Assembly: GCF_900111765.1 (NCBI RefSeq)
Contig: NZ_FOIB01000012.1
Span: forward strand, 248,001 to 312,000
Direction of reading: 5' to 3'
Source: Myxococcus fulvus
GTDB taxonomy: Bacteria > Myxococcota > Myxococcia > Myxococcales > Myxococcaceae
DNA: 64,000 nt
Shown here: positions 45,418 to 52,418 of the stretch, piece by piece
Layout: the number at the start of each line of letters is the position of its first letter
Numbering within the stretch: position 1 is the stretch's first letter
Made by a program: the position numbers and the translations under genes
The notes under the pieces: generated by a model
Database searches by the model: none
Seen by the model: only the letters and a program-made list of their open reading frames with translations
What the model was told of the DNA's origin: nothing

Positions 45418-45873
45418 ATGAGCGGTGAGACACAGGGTGCCCTTCCGGTGCGGTGGGGCCCTCGCGCGCAGCCGCTGGAGCCGCTGGCCGTGGTGGGCGT
45501 GGGATATGTGGCCCGTGCGCTCGCCCGGCGCGTGCTCCTGGAGGATGACGCTCGGCTCTCGTCGTGGAATGGCGTCGCGGGACGGGGCGTGCTCGTGCTG
45601 CTGGGCGCCGTCGAGTCCCTGCCGTGGGTGGATGGCGTCACGTACCTGGGGCGTGAGGTGTCGGCGCCGTCATTGTTGCTGCCGTGTGCGCTGGCTCCCG
45701 AGGTGCTCGTGTCCGTGCTGGAGCGGGCGCTGCTCTCGCGCGTGGAGGTCGGTGGAACGCCGTGGGCCGTGTTGCCCTCGGGGCCGTGGTTGCTGTCCGT
45801 CGCGTCGGCCCGGCCGGTGCACCGCGCGACGCTCGCCGCGTGGCTGGCGGACGAGGAGGGCGGGGCTTCATGA
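45418..45873 (+). CDS. Small bpX-type subunit of the ternary system
   Basis: The protein is 151 residues without signal peptide. It has a compact alpha/beta pattern: LEPLAVVGVGYVARALARRVL, RGVLVLLGAVESLPWVDGV, TYLGREVSAPSLLLPCALAPE, VEVGGTPWAVLPSGPWLLSV. It is probably one of the bpX accessory domains (bpX5-like by position and size) reported with MoxR ATPases; the exact subtype is not certain. The stop overlaps the next start (ATGA), so it is translationally coupled to the vWA/beta-propeller gene. Its start region repeats elements of the upstream gap. Confidence 0.65.
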   Translation: MSGETQGALPVRWGPRAQPLEPLAVVGVGYVARALARRVLLEDDARLSSWNGVAGRGVLVLLGAVESLPWVDGVTYLGREVSAPSLLLPCALAPEVLVSVLERALLSRVEVGGTPWAVLPSGPWLLSVASARPVHRATLAAWLADEEGGAS

Positions 45874-47792
45874 GCGCGCTGCCTCCCTCGCTGAGCCCCT
45901 GGGCCGAGTCCCTGTCGCTGTTCCCCGAGCCCCTGTCGCTCCACGTGGGCGCGTATGTGGCGCGACTGGCCGCGGCCGTCGGTGGGATGCGCTCGCGCTC
46001 CAACAGGGAGGGCGGTGAGCCGGAGGGGTATGACGGGCTGTCCCGACGCGGCTCGTTCGACCGGCTGCTCGTCAGTGAGTGGCTCTGGGCGCTGGAGGCT
46101 CCCGAGGAGCTGGTGCGTCGCGCCGCCTTCGGAGAGCTGTCGTACCTGAAGCCCTCGTTCCGACAGCCGCAGGGCGCGCGTCGCACGGTGGTGCTGCTGG
46201 ACGCGGGGCCGGACCAGCTCGGCAACCCGCGCATCGCGCATCTGGCGTTGCTCATCGTCATGGCCCGCCGTGCCGAGGCCGCGGGGGCGGCGTTCACCTG
46301 GGGCGTGCTCCAGGCGCCTCCTCCGAAGCAACGCCCGTACTCCGAGGTGACGCCATCGTTGGTGTTGTCCTGGCTCGGCGCGAGGGACATCGCGCCGCCC
46401 TCGGAGGAGCAGCTCGCCGCGTGGCGTGAGGCGCTCGCGCTGGAGGCCACTCCGGAAGATGCGTGGCTCGTGGGCGATGCCCGGCTGGCGCGGCTTCCGA
46501 GCGCACGAGGGTTGTCTCGCGTGGAGGTGGGCGAGGTGATGGAGCCTGGTGAACGCAAGCTCCAGGTGGACGTGCGCCCCGCGTCGCGTGAGGCGCGCTC
46601 GGTGGTGCTGGAGTTGCCGCCCGCGGACGACTGCGTCCGACTCCTGAGAGACCCGTTCCAGGCGCGCGTCGCGAAGCCCGTGGTGCGCCTGTCCGAGGAC
46701 CGGCCCACGTCGTTCCACTTCTCCGCGGAGGGCCGCCGACTGGTGACGTTCCACGCGGATGGCAGTGTGTCCGCGATGGCCATCCCCGCCTCGCCGACGG
46801 CCACCCTCCCCAAGCCCCGGCGCATCAAGGTGAAGCCGAACCAGACGGTGCTGGCCGCGGGCTGGCGTCCGAACGGCGGGCTGCTCACGTTGATGGAGCG
46901 CGAGGACCGCTACGTGCTCCATGGCACGCTCTCGCAGCCGCGCATCAGCCGAGGCGTGGGGTCGGCGGAGATCATCGGCGGGTGGTCGTCCGGCTATGCG
47001 CCCACGTTTCCCTCCGCGACTCCGGGGCCGGGGCGACTGTTCTCCTGGAGGGACCGGGGCCGTCAAGAGATGGTGTTGCTGCTGACGCGCACCGGGGGGC
47101 TCTTCCTCGTGTATCGCGTCGAGGCCGAGCAGCGCATCGAGATGGTGGCGCTCGACTACCCGGTGACGGCGATGGCGGAGGTGGGCAACAAGCTCGTCTA
47201 CATCCGTGGCGGCGCGAAGGTGCCTGTCAGCTCGCGACTGGAGCGACTGAGGCGTGAGAAGTGGCAGACGGGGGATGACGGCAAGCCCGTGTTCGTGCTC
47301 GCGCCGCAGGAGGATGCGCCCCCACCTCCGCCGCGGACGTCGCTGCACGTCATGGGCACGTGGGACGCCGAGGACGTGGTGCTGAACGTGAAGCAGGGCG
47401 AGGCCTGTTTCGGTTGGGCGAGCGATGTCCCGGTGGTTCAGGGCATGGGGCTGCTCGCGGCGCGGCACGCGTCGAACGTGTGGCGCATGTTCCTCGCGGA
47501 CCACCAGGTGGACATCACCGTGCCGGATGGGGCGCGTGTCGTCGGCGTGGGCGGCTGTCACGTCGCGGAGCACCAGGTGGGACTGTTCGTCCTGGGCGCG
47601 GACCAGCGCACGCTCCTGTGGCTGACGGAGAAGCGCGAGACCGTGCTGCGGAAGGCGTCGGAGGTGGTGACACACGCCGAGGTCAGCCACTCCGCGCCGC
47701 TCCTGGCGTGGCTGACGCGAAGTGGAGAGTTGGTGGTGATGGACCTGACGATGGGGCGGGTGCTCTACCGCGCGACGACGGGAGGGATGTGA
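45870..47792 (+). CDS. vWA-like plus beta-propeller protein of the ternary system
   Basis: The protein is 640 residues. After an N-terminal helical part (to about 100) is a Rossmann-like segment starting RRTVVLLDAGPDQLGNPRIA and continuing LIVMARRAEAAGAAFTWGVL, in the place of a vWA domain. Its metal-site motif is D-A-G rather than D-x-S-x-S, so metal binding may be lost. From about 285 onward, WD-like blades follow (FHFSAEGRRLVTFHADGSV, VLAAGWRPNGGLLTLMERED, VVGVGGCHVAEHQVGLFVLG). ATG 45870 overlaps the upstream stop, and the stop overlaps the bpX6 start (TGATG). The vWA part is the expected partner of MoxR; the propeller is the predicted recognition surface. Confidence 0.75.
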   Translation: MSALPPSLSPWAESLSLFPEPLSLHVGAYVARLAAAVGGMRSRSNREGGEPEGYDGLSRRGSFDRLLVSEWLWALEAPEELVRRAAFGELSYLKPSFRQPQGARRTVVLLDAGPDQLGNPRIAHLALLIVMARRAEAAGAAFTWGVLQAPPPKQRPYSEVTPSLVLSWLGARDIAPPSEEQLAAWREALALEATPEDAWLVGDARLARLPSARGLSRVEVGEVMEPGERKLQVDVRPASREARSVVLELPPADDCVRLLRDPFQARVAKPVVRLSEDRPTSFHFSAEGRRLVTFHADGSVSAMAIPASPTATLPKPRRIKVKPNQTVLAAGWRPNGGLLTLMEREDRYVLHGTLSQPRISRGVGSAEIIGGWSSGYAPTFPSATPGPGRLFSWRDRGRQEMVLLLTRTGGLFLVYRVEAEQRIEMVALDYPVTAMAEVGNKLVYIRGGAKVPVSSRLERLRREKWQTGDDGKPVFVLAPQEDAPPPPPRTSLHVMGTWDAEDVVLNVKQGEACFGWASDVPVVQGMGLLAARHASNVWRMFLADHQVDITVPDGARVVGVGGCHVAEHQVGLFVLGADQRTLLWLTEKRETVLRKASEVVTHAEVSHSAPLLAWLTRSGELVVMDLTMGRVLYRATTGGM

Positions 47793-50700
47793 TGCGTCCT
47801 TCGCCCTCGCCACGTCAGCACCTGCATCGGGGCACGGTGAGCGCCGTGGCGTTCTGGTTCGACCCGGTGCTCCTCTCTGAGGACGAGGCGCGTCGGCGGG
47901 TGATGTCGCTGTGGGCGCCGGGCGCTTGCGTGCTGTGGGTGGCCCACGGGTACCTGCTGCGCCTGCCTGTCGCGCGTCGCTGTGACGCGGGGACGAGTCC
48001 GGGCCTCGCGCTCACGCTGGAGCGGGGTGTGCTCGTCTCGGCGCCGCTGTCGTCCGTGGAGTGGGAGCGGGTGGAGGCGCGGCCGGGCTCGCTCGTGCTC
48101 GTGCGGGGTGGACAGGCCCGTGTGCATCCGGTGACGGGCGCGCCGCCGGTGGATGTGTCCTCGTGGTTGGATGTGTCGGCGTGGACGGTGGTGCCCACGC
48201 GGGGGCTGGGCGCGCCGCCGGCTCCCGTGGTGTCCGTGGTGGAGCCGAAGGCGCCGCTCACCCGGGCCTTCTTCGGCTCCGCGGTCCCTGAGCTGTCGAC
48301 GGAGGCGAAGGAGGTGATGGCGCGCATGCAGGGGCGCGTGGTGGAGGCGCCCGTCACCGTGAGGCCCGTGGGGTGGAGGGAGCGACTGCGCGCGGCGTTC
48401 GGGCGGGGGGGCGCGACTGCACGCGTTGGCTTGCTGTCGCGGTTGCGCGCGGCCCTCGGACCTGGGGAAGGCGCGTCGCCACGACGGCGTGGGGCTGATG
48501 GTTCGGCGCCCGGTGATGGAGCGCGTCCTGGTGTGTTGGCGCGTCTGCGCGCCGCGTTCGGGCGAGGCGAGGACTCCAAGTCTGGCGAGGGGAAGCGTCC
48601 CGGCATCCTGTCGCGACTGAGCGCCGCGTTCGGACGAGACGAGGACTCCAAGTCCGGTGAAGGAACGCGTCCCGGAGTGCTGTCTCGACTGAGCGCTGCG
48701 TTCGGACGAGGAGCTGCTTCCGAGGGCTCGCGGCCTGGTGTGTTGTCGCGTCTGCGCGCGGCCTTCGGGCGAGGCGGGGGCGCTCGTCCAGGTTCGATGT
48801 CGAACTCATCCGCCGCTGGGCGTGAAGCCCCGGCGGGGTGGTGGAGTCGGCTGCGCGCGGCTTTCGGCGGAGGTGATGGCGGCGCGGAGACACAGGACCC
48901 GGCGGCGATGGCCCGGTCCTCTGGCGCGAGCACGGGTGGTTGGCTCGGCCGGTTCGCCGCGTGGCTCGGGAGCGGTGTCACCTCGAGCGAGGGCGCGCAC
49001 CGTGATGCGCTCACCTCCGGGAATCCGTCCTGGTTGGGTCGGTGGCTGTCATCCCTGTTCTCCACCGTCGAGAATTCACAGCCCTCGGGTGCTCGCGCCC
49101 AGGCTCCGGGGCCGCGCCCCGCTCCTCCGAGCCCGGGTGTGTTCTCACGCCTGTCCAGATGGCTCATCCACCAGTCGCCGCTGAGCCACCTGCTCCTGCG
49201 TCGCAAGGCGGAGTACCTGCGCCGCCTCTTCGAGATGTTCGAGGACGGAGACCTGAAAGAAGCCCTGCGCCATGCCGTGCCGCTGGGCGGGGGCGCCCCC
49301 GATGCGAACACCCGCGAGGCGCTCGGACTGCCGGGCCCTCGCGAGAAGCTCACGCTGCGGCTCGGACCCCGAGGTCCCGCCACCACCTTCGCGGGCGGCG
49401 AGGACCTCTACGAGGCGCTGCGCCAACGCTACCGCGCGGCCTTCCAACGCTTCGAGCGCGAGGGCCGCATCGACGAGGCCGTGTTCGTGCTCTCCGAGCT
49501 GCTCGGCGCGCACCTGGAGGCCGTCGCCTTCCTGGAGAAGCACGGCCGCTTCCAGCTCGCGGCGGAGCTCGCGGAGGGCCGCGCCCTGGGCCCCGGGCTC
49601 GTCGTGCGCCAGTGGTTCCTCGCGAAGGACCCGCGGCGCGCGGTGGCCATCGCCCGACGCAGTGGCTGCTTCGCGGACGCCGTGCTCCGACTGGAGCGCA
49701 CGCACCCCGAGGAGGCCCGCGCGCTCAGGCTCCTCTGGGCCCAGGACCACGCGGACGCGGGCAACTGGTCGCAGGCCGTGCAGGTCATCTGGCCCGTGGT
49801 GGAGAAGCGGGAGCTGGCGCGCGAGTGGCTGGAGCGCGGCGTCGACGTGGGAGGCGTCACCGGCGCGCGACTGCTGGCCCGCTGGGCCTGCGCGCTCCCA
49901 GAGGGGCTGTCCTCCACGCGCGCTCGCGCGTCGTCCCTTCTGGATGACGAGACACCCCAGGGCGGCCTGGAGCGGCTCGCGTTCGCCGAGGCCCTGTCAC
50001 AGGAGTCCGTCTCCGCCACGCGCGCGACGCTGCTCCAGTCCACGGTGCGCGCCCTGCTGAAGGACCGCGCCACGGGCCGCGCGCACGTCACCGTCGACTT
50101 CCTCGAGCGACTGCTCAAGGAGCTGCCCGACGGCGCCCTGCGCGCGGACCTGCCCACGCTGCCCGTGCAGACCCTCCCGGCCTGGGGCTCGGACCCGAAG
50201 CTGCCTCCCGTCGTCGCGGCCGCCTCGCTCGCCGACGCGGGCACTCACTTCGTCCACGACGCCGCGGCGCTGTCCGGTGGCCGCGTGCTGCTCGCGCTGG
50301 GCGAGGCGGGCGCGATGCTGCTCGACGCCGAGGGCCGCGGGCTCGCGCACCTGGATGTCCCCGCCTTCTCGCTGGTGGCCTCGCTGCACCAAGACCGCGT
50401 GCTGGCCCTGGCGCCCCGGGGCGAGCTGCACCGCGTGTCCCGCATCGACGTGATGGCGCGCAAGGCCACGCACTGGTGCGACCTCGCCATGGAGAGCTGG
50501 GCGCCCACCTACGACGGCGGGAGCTGGTTCGTCGTGTCCGGCCACACGGTGATGATGCTGGATGCCCAGGCCCCCGACGCGCGGGCCCTGTGGCGCGTGG
50601 CGGACGTGCCCGGCACCGTGCGCTCCCTGGCCGTGGACGATTCGTGGCTGAGCTTCACCACCAGCCACCTGGAGCGCTGGACGTACGAGCTGCGCAACGG

Positions 50701-51157
50701 CCCCACGCTGCGCGCCCGCGGACCCCTCGTGTCGGGACCGGCGGAGGCGGTGCTGGGGCTGCGCTCCTGCGCGCTCACGCCGGACGGCGAGGCCCGCGCG
50801 GCCGTGCTCATGGTCGGCGAGGACCCCCTGTTCCGCCACGTGGACTGGCTGTGGCTGCCGCCCAACATCCCCCGACAGGCCACGCCGTGGGTCTCCGACG
50901 CGGAGCTCGGTGAGCCCGTGCACCAGGTGCTCACTCCGACCTGGCGCGCGGAGGTGGTGCGCTGCGTGGAGGGCTGGGACGCGCGACTGCTCGACGCCCG
51001 CGGACTCCTGCGCGCCCGGCTCACCCTCACCTTCGAGGGGGACACGCCGCCTCGCGTCCGGCTGAGCGCCTCGACGCTGCTCGTGTACGACGTGCACGGC
51101 CGCGTGCTGCGCCTGGACCTGGAGCACGGCACCGTGCGCCACGTCGTCGCCGCGTGA
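47792..51157 (+). CDS. bpX6-domain protein with amphipathic repeats and C-terminal propeller
   Basis: The protein is 1121 residues. The N-terminal ~140 residues (VSAVAFWFDPVLLSEDEARR, GACVLWVAHGYLLRLPVA, ARPGSLVLVRGGQARVHPV) fit the bpX6 domain. Residues ~190-460 hold at least six near-identical units of the form LSRLRAAFGRG (also LSRLSAAFGRD) separated by Gly/Ser/Asp-rich linkers, then related WLGRFAAWLGSG and WLGRWLSSLF units. A helical TPR-like region follows (about 470-770: RIDEAVFVLSELLGAHLEAV, NWSQAVQVIWPVVEKREL) and then a beta-propeller to the C-terminus. ATG 47792 overlaps the previous stop. The repeats look like amphipathic helices able to bind membrane. It ends 11 bases before a convergent regulator. 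Confidence 0.78.
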   Translation: MRPSPSPRQHLHRGTVSAVAFWFDPVLLSEDEARRRVMSLWAPGACVLWVAHGYLLRLPVARRCDAGTSPGLALTLERGVLVSAPLSSVEWERVEARPGSLVLVRGGQARVHPVTGAPPVDVSSWLDVSAWTVVPTRGLGAPPAPVVSVVEPKAPLTRAFFGSAVPELSTEAKEVMARMQGRVVEAPVTVRPVGWRERLRAAFGRGGATARVGLLSRLRAALGPGEGASPRRRGADGSAPGDGARPGVLARLRAAFGRGEDSKSGEGKRPGILSRLSAAFGRDEDSKSGEGTRPGVLSRLSAAFGRGAASEGSRPGVLSRLRAAFGRGGGARPGSMSNSSAAGREAPAGWWSRLRAAFGGGDGGAETQDPAAMARSSGASTGGWLGRFAAWLGSGVTSSEGAHRDALTSGNPSWLGRWLSSLFSTVENSQPSGARAQAPGPRPAPPSPGVFSRLSRWLIHQSPLSHLLLRRKAEYLRRLFEMFEDGDLKEALRHAVPLGGGAPDANTREALGLPGPREKLTLRLGPRGPATTFAGGEDLYEALRQRYRAAFQRFEREGRIDEAVFVLSELLGAHLEAVAFLEKHGRFQLAAELAEGRALGPGLVVRQWFLAKDPRRAVAIARRSGCFADAVLRLERTHPEEARALRLLWAQDHADAGNWSQAVQVIWPVVEKRELAREWLERGVDVGGVTGARLLARWACALPEGLSSTRARASSLLDDETPQGGLERLAFAEALSQESVSATRATLLQSTVRALLKDRATGRAHVTVDFLERLLKELPDGALRADLPTLPVQTLPAWGSDPKLPPVVAAASLADAGTHFVHDAAALSGGRVLLALGEAGAMLLDAEGRGLAHLDVPAFSLVASLHQDRVLALAPRGELHRVSRIDVMARKATHWCDLAMESWAPTYDGGSWFVVSGHTVMMLDAQAPDARALWRVADVPGTVRSLAVDDSWLSFTTSHLERWTYELRNGPTLRARGPLVSGPAEAVLGLRSCALTPDGEARAAVLMVGEDPLFRHVDWLWLPPNIPRQATPWVSDAELGEPVHQVLTPTWRAEVVRCVEGWDARLLDARGLLRARLTLTFEGDTPPRVRLSASTLLVYDVHGRVLRLDLEHGTVRHVVAA

Positions 51158-51167
51158 CGACCAGGAC

Positions 51168-51857
51168 TCAGGAGCGGGTGAGCAGGTCCTGCGGCAGGTC
51201 GACGGAGGTGGCGCGCAGCACGCGGGCCTCGTCGTCCACGTCCAGCACCACCCGCACGCCCTCGACGGAGACGAGCAGCGCGGGAGGCGTGCCCGGCAGC
51301 GCCATCAGCCACGTGGACGCCATGGGCAGCTCGGAGCCCACCAGCTCCGCGGCGCGCAAGAGGTGCATGCGCACCGAGTGCAACACCGGCGCGGGCAACA
51401 GGCGCAGCGACAGGGACACGTCCTCGCGCAGCTCCAGCGAGTACGTGCCGGACGGCTCGCGCGCGGGAATCTCCCCCGCGAAGCGCAGCCGCGAGCGCAC
51501 CGCGCCCATCATCGACTCGGGCGTGGGTGGCTTGTGCAGGTAGCCCACCACGCCGCCCAGCGGCACCTCCTGGCCGTGCAGCGCCTCGGAGAACATCAGC
51601 ACGTTCAGGTGCCGCAACCGCGCATCCATGCGCAGCTGCCCGTACAGCTCCCAGCCATCCATGCGGGGCAACATCAGGTCCAGCAGGATGAGGTCGGGGT
51701 GCCCGGCGCGCGGGTGGGTGCGCAGCCAGTCCAGGGCCTCCACCCCATCCGAGGCGTGGCTCACGGCGACGCCCTCCGCGCGGGCGGCATCGTCCAGCCG
51801 CTTCCGCCAGGAAGGGTCGTCCTCGACGAGGAGGAGGTGGCGTACGGAGTGAGACAT
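51168..51857 (-). CDS. Response regulator with unrecognised C-terminal domain
   Basis: The protein is 229 residues. The N-terminal receiver has LLLVEDDPSWRKRL, acceptor Asp in LILLDLMLPRMDGW, Ser in VLMFSEALHG and Lys in YLHKPPTPE. About 110 further residues (SLELREDVSLSLRLLPAPVL, ALLVSVEGVRVVLDVDDEARV) do not match a known output domain; no DNA-binding helix-turn-helix was seen. It begins at ATG 51857 and is convergent with the ternary system, so functionally it more likely belongs to the signalling cluster on its other side. Confidence 0.8.
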   Translation of the reverse strand: MSHSVRHLLLVEDDPSWRKRLDDAARAEGVAVSHASDGVEALDWLRTHPRAGHPDLILLDLMLPRMDGWELYGQLRMDARLRHLNVLMFSEALHGQEVPLGGVVGYLHKPPTPESMMGAVRSRLRFAGEIPAREPSGTYSLELREDVSLSLRLLPAPVLHSVRMHLLRAAELVGSELPMASTWLMALPGTPPALLVSVEGVRVVLDVDDEARVLRATSVDLPQDLLTRS

Positions 51858-52073
51858 GAGGGATGGGGGGGAAAAGACCCCTTCTCATTAGCGCGCGCCA
51901 CTTTTTCGTGCTCGCGGTCGGCGAATCCCGCCGTTGGCTGGAGGACAGCCTGGCACAGGACACGCGGTGGCTCGCGGGGAATCCAGATTCGCGGAAGTTG
52001 GAAACGAACGAGTGCCTTGGACCCCAGGCACGTCTTGTTCCAGGGGGCGCAGGTGGTCAACCTGACATGGACC

Positions 52074-52325
52074 ATGGCACTGCGACTCCAGCTCATGCCC
52101 GAGGCCCTGTGTACGCTCTGCGAGTGTTCCGCGCCGGTCCGGCAGCAGCTCCAGGGCGAGCTGGCCGCGCTGGCCGCGGGGCTCCCGCTGGAAGGTCCCC
52201 TGTCTCCGGGACAGGCGGGCCTGGTGGTCCTGGGCTCGGGCTTCCGCGTCCACTATCTGCTGGAGCAGGAGCACCGCCTGCTGCGGCTGACGGAGGTCAC
52301 CGCGCCCACCTCCCCGTGGGGGTGA
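52074..52325 (+). CDS. Small hypothetical protein
   Basis: The protein is 83 residues. It has a Cys-containing N-terminal helix (LMPEALCTLCECSAPVRQQL) and a C-terminal strand-turn section (GLVVLGSGFRVHYLLEQEHR, LLRLTEV). The latter recalls the end of RelE/ParE-like folds, but there is no antitoxin gene beside it and length and catalytic residues are not convincing. An in-frame GTG at 52053 could extend it by seven residues. Codon bias in the frame supports real coding. Confidence 0.45.
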   Translation: MALRLQLMPEALCTLCECSAPVRQQLQGELAALAAGLPLEGPLSPGQAGLVVLGSGFRVHYLLEQEHRLLRLTEVTAPTSPWG

Positions 52326-52418
52326 AGGACGGGGCGTGAAGTGTGGGCTGGATGGCGCAAGCCATCTCGGCGGTTGTCCGGGCCTGGGGGAGTGACCTAG
52401 ACCCGGGGGTCCCCTCCT

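Noticed and set aside
43191-47813. 1540-codon minus-strand open frame
   Set aside because: Only its 3' end, the small outer-membrane protein from 43784, is real; the rest is the shadow of the MoxR and vWA/propeller genes on the plus strand.
52074-52325. ParE/RelE-like toxin of a toxin-antitoxin pair
   Set aside because: Only a short strand pattern agrees; no adjacent antitoxin gene and no recognisable active-site residues, so it is left as hypothetical.
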